Shown here: positions 32,508 through 40,920 of the stretch, in pieces
Position numbering within the stretch: position 1 is the first letter of the stretch
Layout: each line of letters starts with the position of its first letter
Source of the DNA: REEB52 sp964626905
Lineage (GTDB): Bacteria; Chlamydiota; Chlamydiia; Chlamydiales; SM23-39
Length of the DNA stretch: 64,000 nt
Direction of reading: 5' to 3'
NCBI GenBank assembly: GCA_964626905.1
Contig: CAZVHA010000001.1
Span: 248,001 to 312,000 of the forward strand
Notes under the pieces: generated by a model
The model's input: only the letters and a program-made list of their open reading frames with translations
The model's database searches: none
What the model was told of the DNA's origin: nothing
Program-made: the position numbers and the translations under genes

Positions 32508-33970
32508 AGTTCAGGACGCGGCTCTATCTTTTTTTTGTGATTATTGCGGCTATATCCATTCTCAGCACTCTGGGGATCGTCATCCATGAGAGCCGCGGAG
32601 CCATTTTCGAAGAACTGCAAGGGAAGGTGGTTGCGGTAGCCGCGACAACAGCAGCGCAAATTCCGGGAGATCACGTCTCCAAGATTCAGACTCCCAAAGA
32701 TCAGGAAACTCCCGAGTACAAGGAGCTTCAGAAGACCCTTCGCAAAGCGCGCAACGCAAATCGGACGAAACAGCTCTATGTGAAGTATCTTTATGTTACG
32801 CGGCCGAGTGCGAGCGACGAAAACAAGTTTGTGATTGTCGTGTGTCCTGAAGAAGATCCGGAGAAATTTTCTCCAGTGGGCGATCCAAACCCTGGCGCAA
32901 ACAACGATTTTCTAGAGGAGCACACAAATGAGACGTATGCTTTTGATAAAGCGACATCGGATCCTTGGGGGACCTGGTTGACAGGCTATGCTCCCATCTA
33001 CGATTCGCAAGGAAAGTATGTGGGAACCGTGGGCGCCGATGTGAGCGCTGCCTTTGTCGAACATGCGCTGAATCGCGTTTATATTTATGGAGCTGTCACC
33101 CTACTCATTTCCCTTCTTTTGGCGATGATTGCAGCGACATTTCTCGCAAGGCGTGCGACAAAGGCATTGAGAGCTCTTAAGGCAGCGACAGTTGAGATTG
33201 GCAAAGGAGATTTTTCTCACCGCCTTATTTTGGATACTAAAGACGAATTTGCCGATCTTGCCAACTCGCTCAATCAGATGTCAGAAGGGTTGGAGGAAAA
33301 GGAGCGGCTAAAAATCGGTTTTGCTCGCTATGTGTCGCAGCACGTTCTCGAAAAGATCGCCAAAGGGAAAGGGTCAGCAAAACTCGAGGGCGAAAAGAGG
33401 AAAGTGACGGTCTTTTTCTCCGATATTCGGGGCTTCACCCACATAGCAGAATCGATGGAACCAGAAAAAGTGGTCGCACTTCTCAACGAATACTTTAAGA
33501 TCATGCTCGGCATCATCTTCGAGCACAATGGAATGATGGATAAACTGATCGGGGATGGGATCATGGCCGAATTTGGAGTGCCACTGGATGACCCTGAACA
33601 GGAAAAAAACGCCGTGATCACCTCGATCGAAATGTATCGAGCCCTTTATAAGCTCAAGGAAAAATGGAAAAGCGAAGGAAAACCCAATATCGATATCGGA
33701 ATCGGCATTCATACAGGGGAGGCAATTATGGGGAGCGTGGGATCAGAACAGAGAATGGAATACACCGCCATTGGCGATACAGTCAACGTGGCCTCCCGGC
33801 TACAGCAAGTCTCTAAAGAGGGGAAATATCCGATCATCATCAGCCAAAGCACTTTTAATGCCGTAAAGCACGATTTCAACTATAGAGCCCTAGGCCCGCA
33901 AACGCTTCCCGGAAGAGATCACCCGGTCGAGGCCTACGCGATCATCCCGCCAGGCTTCAGCATCGATTAG
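32504..33970 (+). CDS. Membrane-bound class III adenylate/guanylate cyclase
   Basis: 488 residues. Order: first membrane helix (7-26), extracytoplasmic sensor region (about 30-190, with a Cache-like GTWLTGYAPIYDSQGKYVGT), second helix (194-216), HAMP linker (about 214-266), then the cyclase catalytic domain. The metal-binding Asp pair is present (Asp307 in FFSDIRGFT, Asp351 in LIGDGIMAEFG) as is the transition-state pair in GDTVNVASRL; Lys347 of KLIGDG suggests ATP as substrate. GTG start overlaps the VKOR gene's stop (GTGA). Probably senses the envelope or periplasm and signals by cAMP. Confidence 0.9.
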   Translation: MKFRTRLYLFFVIIAAISILSTLGIVIHESRGAIFEELQGKVVAVAATTAAQIPGDHVSKIQTPKDQETPEYKELQKTLRKARNANRTKQLYVKYLYVTRPSASDENKFVIVVCPEEDPEKFSPVGDPNPGANNDFLEEHTNETYAFDKATSDPWGTWLTGYAPIYDSQGKYVGTVGADVSAAFVEHALNRVYIYGAVTLLISLLLAMIAATFLARRATKALRALKAATVEIGKGDFSHRLILDTKDEFADLANSLNQMSEGLEEKERLKIGFARYVSQHVLEKIAKGKGSAKLEGEKRKVTVFFSDIRGFTHIAESMEPEKVVALLNEYFKIMLGIIFEHNGMMDKLIGDGIMAEFGVPLDDPEQEKNAVITSIEMYRALYKLKEKWKSEGKPNIDIGIGIHTGEAIMGSVGSEQRMEYTAIGDTVNVASRLQQVSKEGKYPIIISQSTFNAVKHDFNYRALGPQTLPGRDHPVEAYAIIPPGFSID

Positions 33971-33982
33971 GGTTCATAGGGC

Positions 33983-34624
33983 TCATAAGCCACTTTTATG
34001 CTTATAAGTAGTAGAGCTTTCTTTAGCTGTTTTGCTCCTCGTTGCGCAGTCTTTTAGCGCCCCCACTAAATCCACATGAAGGCTTGCCAAAGAATACTCG
34101 GGTAGTTCTAGTTTCTCATTTAGATCGTATAAGGTCGATATCACTCCTAGATTAACTCCCGCAGGAGCCTTATCTGTATTTGCAAACGATTCAGCAAGAG
34201 TCTTAGTAATACCTTTTTCACTCAAATACGGGACTACCTGTTTACCTGTTAAAGGATGTTTGTCGAGACAAGACACTAAAACCTCTTGGGAAGGAAAGTG
34301 CATAGTGTTGGCGTCTAGAGAACGCATCTCTTTGGCATATGCACCTGGTAGAAGCGGCAATAGTAGATTCTCAATGAGAGAAAAAACATAAGATGTCAGA
34401 GTAGATATTTTGTCGATTAAAGGGCGAAGAATCCTTTCGCCAACGACTTCAGCAGGGGTTTTTTCAATAAGATGAATAGATCCATTGCTATTTTGAACGA
34501 ATCTACTCGTACCAAGACGTGCGGCATCTCTCCCATCCAATGCCCCTGCGCTTTGAAAGACACTGGAAGCATAAGTCTGAGAGCTTAGAGCGCTAGTAGA
34601 ATTTATAAACGAAACCATTGCCAT
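33983..34624 (-). CDS. Hypothetical protein
   Basis: 213 residues, unrecognised. Ser/Ala/Thr-rich N-terminus (1-45) resembles a secretion leader; a hydrophobic segment at about 73-95 (STLTSYVFSLIENLLLPLL). The stretch around VSCLDKHPLTGKQVVPYLSE faintly recalls a U-box, which also carries a DPxTG-type core, but metal-free U-box assignment cannot be made by eye. ATG is preceded by GAGAGG. It stands alone, convergent with the cyclase operon. Confidence 0.65.
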   Translation of the reverse strand: MAMVSFINSTSALSSQTYASSVFQSAGALDGRDAARLGTSRFVQNSNGSIHLIEKTPAEVVGERILRPLIDKISTLTSYVFSLIENLLLPLLPGAYAKEMRSLDANTMHFPSQEVLVSCLDKHPLTGKQVVPYLSEKGITKTLAESFANTDKAPAGVNLGVISTLYDLNEKLELPEYSLASLHVDLVGALKDCATRSKTAKESSTTYKHKSGL

Positions 34625-34728
34625 GCTTTACCTCTCTTATATCTTAGAAAGGATCGATGGTACGCTCTTCCTGAAAAAAATGCGAGAAGATCCCACTTTT
34701 CGAACCTATTCATCTAGACAATAAAATC

Positions 34729-34757
34729 TTTACATGATATCGTGTCTTTCTCATAAT
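34729..34757 (+). promoter_or_regulatory. Probable promoter of the exported glycan-enzyme cluster
   Basis: TTTACA (34729-34734), 17 bases, CATAAT (34752-34757). The first gene's ATG follows 25 bases later behind CGGAGAC. Confidence 0.5.
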
Positions 34758-34782
34758 AAGCAGGAAGCAGAACGGAGACAAA

Positions 34783-35493
34783 ATGAATAAACTAGGAAGC
34801 CTATCATTTGCTATTATTGTTTTACAGCTTACTATGAGTTGTGCATTTGCAGAAGAGAAAAAATTCTACAGTCAATATCAACAAGACCAATATATTTATG
34901 AAAATTTCTTCAAAAATAAACAAAACGGTGTTTTTGTAGATATTGGAGCACATGATGGAATCTCATTGAGCAATACCTATTTTTTCGAAAAAACTATGGG
35001 ATGGACAGGTATTTGTGTTGAACCTATCCCTGAAGTTTATAACCGATTAAAAAACAACAGAAACTGCTTATGCGTCCAAGGCTGTATTTTTGATAAGCGA
35101 GAAAGTGTTCCGTTCTTAAAAATTTCTGGGTGGGCTGAAATGCTAAGCGGAATCATTGAAAATTATGATCCACATCATGTGAAAAGAATCCAGTGGGAAA
35201 TCGACCTCAATGGAGGGCAATCGGAAGTTATCAACGTAAAATGTTATAATCTAATGCAACTTTTGCTCGATAATCACATTCAACACATTGACTACCTAAG
35301 CATCGATACTGAAGGAGGGGAATTGGGGATCTTGCAATCTATTGATTTTTCTCGTATAGATATCGACGTGATTGAAGTCGAAAACAATTATCTTGGCCCC
35401 TTTCAAGCATTCCTCGAACCTTTAGGATATAAAAAAATATGTGATTTAGGCCCCGATGAAATTTATCGAAAAACAAAGGATCCACTTTTATGA
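34783..35493 (+). CDS. FkbM-family methyltransferase with signal peptide
   Basis: 236 residues. A clear Sec signal (1-23, ending AFA before EEKKF) is unexpected for a SAM-dependent enzyme. Then the FkbM pattern: QDQYIYENFF, GVFVDIGAHDGISLSNTYFF (motif I, about 49-68), CVEPIPEVYNRL, and the family's DxEGGE motif in LSIDTEGGELGILQ. Members methylate sugar or polyketide hydroxyls, often in surface glycans. Base composition is AT-richer than around. Overlaps the next gene by 4 bases. Export of a SAM enzyme suggests action outside the bacterial cytosol, e.g. in the host vacuole. Confidence 0.85.
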   Translation: MNKLGSLSFAIIVLQLTMSCAFAEEKKFYSQYQQDQYIYENFFKNKQNGVFVDIGAHDGISLSNTYFFEKTMGWTGICVEPIPEVYNRLKNNRNCLCVQGCIFDKRESVPFLKISGWAEMLSGIIENYDPHHVKRIQWEIDLNGGQSEVINVKCYNLMQLLLDNHIQHIDYLSIDTEGGELGILQSIDFSRIDIDVIEVENNYLGPFQAFLEPLGYKKICDLGPDEIYRKTKDPLL

Positions 35494-36416
35494 AGATAGG
35501 AAAATTAGCTCTATTTTTAGTATTCCTTATTCCTTCATTAGGGCATTCTTACTGGCAAGATTTGAGCTATAAAAGCGACATAAAAGAGCACAAACAGGAA
35601 TTTCTGTATTGGATTGCCAATCGAAGTTTATGGGATGCATATGCGAGAATTATTCTAACGGTGAGTTGCAATGATGCGGATGACATTCCTAAATGCTCTG
35701 ATGCAGGAAAAGTGTTTGATAAGGAAGAAGTTATTCCCTATCAGCTAATGCACAATGGCATAAAAGTAATAAAAGATGGCTATTGTGCAGCTTGGATGAC
35801 TGATTTGATCTATGGATTGAAAGGACATCATGAGCCGCAAGAAGAAAAAGTTTTTTATGAAGTTCTTAAATATATTCCCAAAAAAGCAGTAATGATTGAG
35901 CTGGGAAGTTATTGGGGATATTACTCCCTTTGGTTTGCTAAGGAAATAACAGAAGCTAAGAATTACTTAATTGAACCAGATCCAGAACGCTTAGACCTAG
36001 GTAGAAAAAACTTTGCCCTTAACAACTTCTCTGCTTCGTTTTTTCATGGATATCTTGGCACGTGCGGTCCAGATGCAGGCAACTACCAAACAGCTCGACA
36101 GATCCTTATCGATTCTTTTTTAGAGGAAAACAATATTGACCATGTGAATATCTTACATTCTGATATACAGGGATCTGAATATGAAATGCTAGAATCGGCA
36201 ATTCATTCCATTGAATTAGGAAAAATCGATTACTTCTTCATCTCTACACATTCTGAGAAAATTCATAGTGACTGCATAAATTTTCTGAGAACTCGCCGCT
36301 ATGAAATTATAGCGGAACACTCGCCCCAAGCAAGTTACTCGGTTGATGGACTAGTCGTTGCTAGGCGAGATGCCCTTTCCCATCCTCAAAAAGTAGAAAT
36401 CAGCAAAAACTTATGA
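35490..36416 (+). CDS. FkbM-like methyltransferase with signal peptide
   Basis: 308 residues. N-terminal signal (about 1-20, ending GHS before YWQDL). Methyltransferase region from about 130: MIELGSYWGYYSLWF as motif I, YLIEPDPERLDLGRKNFALN as the acidic loop, then HSDIQGSEYEML, equivalent to the FkbM DxEGxE motif. The N-terminal 110 residues are unrecognised. Overlaps both neighbours by 4 bases, so it is the second gene of a coupled set. Odd for carrying an export signal on a SAM-dependent fold. Confidence 0.8.
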   Translation: MKIGKLALFLVFLIPSLGHSYWQDLSYKSDIKEHKQEFLYWIANRSLWDAYARIILTVSCNDADDIPKCSDAGKVFDKEEVIPYQLMHNGIKVIKDGYCAAWMTDLIYGLKGHHEPQEEKVFYEVLKYIPKKAVMIELGSYWGYYSLWFAKEITEAKNYLIEPDPERLDLGRKNFALNNFSASFFHGYLGTCGPDAGNYQTARQILIDSFLEENNIDHVNILHSDIQGSEYEMLESAIHSIELGKIDYFFISTHSEKIHSDCINFLRTRRYEIIAEHSPQASYSVDGLVVARRDALSHPQKVEISKNL

Positions 36417-37354
36417 AGAAAATTGTTTGTTTAATGTGGTTTTTTATTTGTTTTTCCATAAATGGATTAGAAGTGGACATTGTTTCCAGCTTTGATATAG
36501 ATGAACTCCCATCAAAGTTATTGAATATCAAACAGGAGTTCAAAATAAATCGAACATATCCTGCTGACTATTGGGCAAAATCTGCAGATGACTCGAATTT
36601 AAAAAAAATCATTGTTTTTGATCCGACTTTTGGGGGTGCTACTAGCATCATGCCTACATTGCCAAAAGAAAAGTTAGTTCTTTTCTTATGGGAACCGCAT
36701 ATCTTGCCATTAGACATATATGATGCCTATTCACGGGTGTATACTTGGGATGATAGTCTTGTTGATAATGTGAAGTTTTTCCGTTTTAATTACCCCTGTC
36801 TTATGCCATATAGAGAAAATGCTCTTTCTTTTGAAAAGAAAAAATTATGTACAATGGTAGTTGGTAATTGGACAAAAGAACGTCTGAGTGTGCTCAAGTT
36901 TTTTGAAAATAACTATCCAGAGGGATTAGAATGTTATGGGAAATGTCCTCCTGGATTAGAGCGTGCATCTATGCACAAAGGACACATCTTAGGTTCACAT
37001 TCAGGAGAAGAGAAGGTCACTACTCTTCAGAATTACCGCTTTTGCATCTGTTTTGAAAACACACCTGGAGTGCAAGGCTACATTACTGAAAAAATTTTTG
37101 GTTGCTTCGCCGCAGGGTGCATTCCTATTTATCTGGGCCCGAACAACATAGAGGACTATATCCCAAAGTCTTGCTTCATTGATTATCGAGCTTTTGGAAC
37201 GGATGCTGAATTATACCAATTCATTTCTGCCATCTCTTCAGAAAGACATCAAGAATACATAGAAGAAATTAAAAAATATCTCGAAAGTGAGCAAGCTCAG
37301 CTATTCTCCCCTCAATTTTTTGAAAATATTATATATGAATCAATTACTCAGTGA
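36413..37354 (+). CDS. GT10 (alpha-1,3-fucosyltransferase-like) glycosyltransferase with signal peptide
   Basis: 313 residues. Short N-terminal signal or anchor (1-18, LMWFFICFSING). The GT10 donor-binding signature is present: YRFCICFENTPGVQGYITEK, then FGCFAAGCIPIYLGPNNIED and the YIPKSCFIDYRAF segment. Enzymes of this family move fucose from GDP-fucose onto GlcNAc units, as in Lewis-type or N-glycan structures. Third in a run of genes with overlapping ends and signal peptides. A GDP-sugar enzyme outside the cytosol makes sense in a host secretory compartment or if secreted onward. AT-rich. Confidence 0.85.
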   Translation: MKKIVCLMWFFICFSINGLEVDIVSSFDIDELPSKLLNIKQEFKINRTYPADYWAKSADDSNLKKIIVFDPTFGGATSIMPTLPKEKLVLFLWEPHILPLDIYDAYSRVYTWDDSLVDNVKFFRFNYPCLMPYRENALSFEKKKLCTMVVGNWTKERLSVLKFFENNYPEGLECYGKCPPGLERASMHKGHILGSHSGEEKVTTLQNYRFCICFENTPGVQGYITEKIFGCFAAGCIPIYLGPNNIEDYIPKSCFIDYRAFGTDAELYQFISAISSERHQEYIEEIKKYLESEQAQLFSPQFFENIIYESITQ

Positions 37355-37429
37355 CTTATATAAATTGGAATTGGGTTGGAATCCATTCGCAACGTCTGAT
37401 AATACACGTTATGTTGCCTAACTAGACTC

Positions 37430-37538
37430 ATTGCAATACCGAGTACGACCATTGCGCCATCATGAGTGACGCGGTCCGATCGAGCGGGGCCAAAGGCCGC
37501 AGCAAGCTAGTTGTCACCTATTTGCATGCCGGGTTAAT
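37430..37538. repeat. Degenerate palindromic element (family B, copy 2, partial)
   Basis: Positions 37496-37538 align over 43 bases with the reverse complement of 11386-11428 (shared GCCGCAGCAAGC, TTGTCACCT and GGTTAAT blocks), and the sequence before it (GCGCC..GAGTGA..GGTC) matches further blocks of that element. The opposite arm is eroded. It marks the gap between the GT10 gene and the next gene and sits at the start of the latter. Confidence 0.65.
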
Positions 37539-37595
37539 AATAAGTTGACGCATATCCGTAAAAAAATTTATCATCCTTCGCATATTCACAGCAGG

Positions 37596-38396
37596 ATGTG
37601 TGTGAAATATCTGTGGGTCTTTTTTTTAATATGTATTCATCCTGTTTTGGCACAAGAGCTGCCCTTATTATATAATAAAAATCATGATCTTCCCCGTTCC
37701 CTGCGTGAACTAGAATTGATTAATCATGCGAAGTTGAGCCTGCAAAAAGCTCTTAACCTTGAGTCCAAACTTAATAATTCCCCTTTTGCAGGAGACACCA
37801 AAATCAATATTTGGCCATCCGACACACCCTCTGATCATCTACTAAACAACTTATGCAATTTCCCCGGCGCCTCGCACCTACATGTAGGGCTACTCATGGG
37901 GGGATCTTTTATCGCCGCTCTCTATGGCAATCAAGATATACTGAAGGAAAAGATAGGAGTGGATTGGTTCAAAGAGTATCCTAAAAATCGATTTGATTCC
38001 AATTGTGCCTCATATCTAGACATGACCAAATTTAAAATTATTAATGATGGATGTTTTGAGGTAAATAAGTCTCTTTTTACTGCTCCAATTGACATTTATT
38101 TTTATGACGCTGACCACAGTTTTTTAGGACATCAACAGGCATTTACTTACTATGATGATCTTTTTTCCGACCTATTTATTGCTGTCGTCGATGACTGGAA
38201 ATGCCCCTGGGTAAGAAGATCTACTTTCAAAGCGTTTGAAAAACTGGGCTACTGTATCTTATACGAAGCCGCCATACCGGCAAGCGATGCTTATGGACAT
38301 GGTCAATATGTTGCAGTGATAAAAAAACAGTACCTGCAAGAAAAGTTAATTTTTTCTAAAAAGAAGAGTGTTTCCCCCATCAATTTCGCTAATTAA
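37596..38396 (+). CDS. Predicted exported methyltransferase-like protein
   Basis: 266 residues from the ATG at 37596 (a TTG at 37545 would add 17 residues). Signal peptide 1-19 (VKYLWVFFLICIHPVLA before QELPLL). The core has SAM-fold features: ASHLHVGLLMGGSFIAAL, and DIYFYDADHSFLGHQQAFTY with the acidic pair of the Methyltransf_24 group. Similar in type to the C-terminal domain of the big fusion protein on the opposite strand, with which it overlaps by 51 bases tail-to-tail. Substrate unknown. Fourth signal-bearing gene in the block. Confidence 0.7.
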   Translation: MCVKYLWVFFLICIHPVLAQELPLLYNKNHDLPRSLRELELINHAKLSLQKALNLESKLNNSPFAGDTKINIWPSDTPSDHLLNNLCNFPGASHLHVGLLMGGSFIAALYGNQDILKEKIGVDWFKEYPKNRFDSNCASYLDMTKFKIINDGCFEVNKSLFTAPIDIYFYDADHSFLGHQQAFTYYDDLFSDLFIAVVDDWKCPWVRRSTFKAFEKLGYCILYEAAIPASDAYGHGQYVAVIKKQYLQEKLIFSKKKSVSPINFAN

Positions 38397-40688
38397 TTCA
38401 CATCCATCAAAAAGTTTCCAAATAGAGGACATCTTTGTATGGTTGCCATCGACAATTAAAAAAGCATTAGAAAGCAAAACATATCCACCGGATTTAACTT
38501 TTGGGAAAAAAAGCTGAAGGTCTAGAAGCGAACCTTCTTCAGACATATTGCCGTCTAAATGAAGAAAGTCTATTTCCTGTATTTGATTAATGGCCGTTTC
38601 AGATGGGGCATGAATGATAGAGCAATAAAAACTAAGCTCCCACTGATTGATAAGGGACTCAAATTGGGTTTTAATTTCTAACATGTCAAGCTGCAACCAC
38701 CACGCATAATTAGGGTCTCTCATATTTACACCCTTCACAGCTTCCTCATTTGACCAAGCGTCGATGGCGTAAAGATGCCCTTTCCCAAGGTACTTGAGAG
38801 TCGCTGCTGCTGGTAACACCGAAGAGCCTGTAAAAGCTCCTATTTCAACACAAACCTGAGGGCGATTTGTAAAAATTAAATCCATGATCAATTCAGCTTT
38901 TTTAGTAGAACACCAGCTGTTTGCAAGATGCGTAAAGACCTCATCTTTAATCGGCTGAAAATTAGCGTCTGGCAAACTTACCAATCGCAAATCCCAAAAG
39001 CTTCTTCCATGTTTGTCATAGGTAGGGGGCGTTTTTACGAGTTTGCGTAACTGTTCCGTGATCGCTCTCGCTTCATCTAGATATCCAAATTTGTCGATGT
39101 ACAATCCAGTGAACCCTTGTTTTACAAGCTCATGAATCATTTCAGGGACAGGAGACTGACTGATCTTTTCTTGCCAGCGATCTACTTCTCCTCCTCTCAT
39201 GGCACCAAAGCTCCATTTGAGCGAGTGGGAATGGAGTGGCCCCTTAAAATGGGCATAAGAATTGATCTGACCTCTTGGCCCCTCAGGAAAATAGATATAG
39301 GGAAGTTGAAAAATCATACTCTCAGGAGGAAGAATATGTTCAATTTTCCGAATAAACTTCTTGTCATTCTCATATTCGAACGCTATTTCAGGTAACTTAA
39401 CATAAGGCACATCTACAGAAGAAGAATGATTGAAAAGACCCACCCCTAGAAGGATTAAGCTCACTCCTTCTAAGAGCGTTTGATTTTTAAGTCGTTTTTG
39501 CAGAAGTAGAAAAAAGCCAGCTAAAGCAAAAAAAGCGATAAATACGCAAATACGATTGTAGTTGCGAATCTCAGATAAAAAGAAAAAAGAGATCAAGGAG
39601 GCAAATCCCCCCATGGTAGCTAAAAGAAGAGCTGCGAGATTGAAATGCTTGAGAGCATCCATAGTCAAATCCCCATTCTCTTCTCTTCTTTTAAGAAAAA
39701 GAGCCCCAAGCAAATATAAAAACCCTAAACTCCCAATAAGTCCCAGGCTAGCACTCGTGTTTTCTGTGACAGAAACCGCGTGTTGATTATAAGAGCGCTT
39801 GAGATCAGAAAATAAACGATCCCCATCCCTTGGGAGCAATAACTGAGCAATTTTTAACCCATTTTGTTCAGTTTCAATAGGATCTCGTTCGATGACTTTA
39901 TAATGCGCTCCATGTGTCCATTGAAATTTGATCGTCTTATACAGATTAGCCGCCAAAGAAAGTGAAATGAGGGCAATGAAAAATAGAGCGTATTTGAGAG
40001 GTTGTCCCAGCCGTTCCCTATAGCTGGCAATGATCCCTCCCACGAGGATAAAAAAAGCGGAAAAATAGGCATAGTAAATCCCATTTGACCCAATCAACAG
40101 ACAAACAAGGCAATAAAAAAATAAAGTGGATTTTTTGAGATGATTTTTATAGAGCGCGATGGCGAGGCCTGCCGCTAAAGGGATCAGATAGTAGCCGCTT
40201 AAAAAAAGATGGTACTCCTCTTTGATCAAATGATAGGGCAGAAATGAGAATAAAATACTCCCTGTCAAGGCAAAAGGATAGCATAAACCCAAAGATCGGA
40301 GAACTCCCAATGTAGAGAGGGTAATCAAAGGAAATCCAAGCAGAAAAAAGATGTTTAAAACCAAAACCCAATTAGAAGTAAATAGGGCGATCACTTTAAT
40401 AATTAGATAATTAAGACATTCTGGAGTAGGAAAATTAACCAGACAATGTCCTCCAGGAGCTCCCAGAGAAGGATCTGTTAAATACCATCCCGTCGTAATG
40501 ACTGATTTAATTGTCATTGCATAAAAAATGGTGTCGCCAAAATAGTTAAAAGGGAGTAGCCATTGTTCGAAAGACCAAACCTGAAAGACCAAAAAAAAGC
40601 AGACTATCGACAAGAAAAAAGCGAGGAGGTATTCTCTCGCGGTGTTTACAAGTGGGAACAATCTGTCGTTAAGGACGAGACTTCTCAT
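38346..40688 (-). CDS. GT-C-like polytopic membrane protein fused to a SAM methyltransferase domain
   Basis: 780 residues. Residues 1-420 hold about 10-12 hydrophobic helices with a long first loop containing FGDTIFYAMTIKS and PSLGAPGGHCLVNFP, as in membrane glycosyltransferases of GT-C shape that use lipid-linked sugars. Residues 430-575 look extracytoplasmic (VPYVKLPEIAFEYEN and onward). Residues 585-780 form a class I methyltransferase domain: VCVEIGAFTGSSVLPAAATL, YAIDAWSNEEAV, IDFLHLDGNMSEEG. I know no standard family with this join. The methyltransferase part would lie on the same face as the middle region unless another helix intervenes. Ends by overlapping the gene on the other strand. 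Confidence 0.75.
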   Translation of the reverse strand: MRSLVLNDRLFPLVNTAREYLLAFFLSIVCFFLVFQVWSFEQWLLPFNYFGDTIFYAMTIKSVITTGWYLTDPSLGAPGGHCLVNFPTPECLNYLIIKVIALFTSNWVLVLNIFFLLGFPLITLSTLGVLRSLGLCYPFALTGSILFSFLPYHLIKEEYHLFLSGYYLIPLAAGLAIALYKNHLKKSTLFFYCLVCLLIGSNGIYYAYFSAFFILVGGIIASYRERLGQPLKYALFFIALISLSLAANLYKTIKFQWTHGAHYKVIERDPIETEQNGLKIAQLLLPRDGDRLFSDLKRSYNQHAVSVTENTSASLGLIGSLGFLYLLGALFLKRREENGDLTMDALKHFNLAALLLATMGGFASLISFFFLSEIRNYNRICVFIAFFALAGFFLLLQKRLKNQTLLEGVSLILLGVGLFNHSSSVDVPYVKLPEIAFEYENDKKFIRKIEHILPPESMIFQLPYIYFPEGPRGQINSYAHFKGPLHSHSLKWSFGAMRGGEVDRWQEKISQSPVPEMIHELVKQGFTGLYIDKFGYLDEARAITEQLRKLVKTPPTYDKHGRSFWDLRLVSLPDANFQPIKDEVFTHLANSWCSTKKAELIMDLIFTNRPQVCVEIGAFTGSSVLPAAATLKYLGKGHLYAIDAWSNEEAVKGVNMRDPNYAWWLQLDMLEIKTQFESLINQWELSFYCSIIHAPSETAINQIQEIDFLHLDGNMSEEGSLLDLQLFFPKVKSGGYVLLSNAFLIVDGNHTKMSSIWKLFDGCELISEIDGGNTLLFRKN

Positions 40689-40742
40689 CGTTATCTTACC
40701 CCTTTAGGGGCACAGTATAGCTAGAAAAAGTTGTTTTTGTAT

Positions 40743-40920
40743 ATGAGACTATCTCACTATTCGAATTTTCCTGTTTTTGACCTTTTGGAGCAGATTTCAA
40801 ACGCCCTTTCTCGGCCGTGTGTTTTCACACGACCATCGAAAGGGAAACCCTAAAGGGCGTTTGAAATCTGCTCCAAAATCTCTAAAAACATTTAAAACCC
40901 TAATAGTGGGATAGTCTCAT
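40743..40920. repeat. 178-bp nested palindrome (family C)
   Basis: Outer arms of 19 bp with one mismatch (40743-40761 with 40902-40920), inner perfect arms of 25 bp (40783-40807 with 40854-40878), and a central imperfect hairpin around GTGTGTTTTCACAC. It fills the divergent gap between two glycan genes; the right outer arm contains the first two bases of the downstream ATG. No coding capacity. Likely affects expression of the downstream gene. Confidence 0.85.

Noticed and set aside
33983..34624. U-box in the unknown protein
   Set aside because: Only a short stretch (HPLTGK) resembles the fold; too weak to assign without structure prediction.
37355..37595. Possible tRNA or structured RNA in the gap after the GT10 gene
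   Set aside because: No cloverleaf; the conserved-looking blocks are explained by a decayed family B palindrome.
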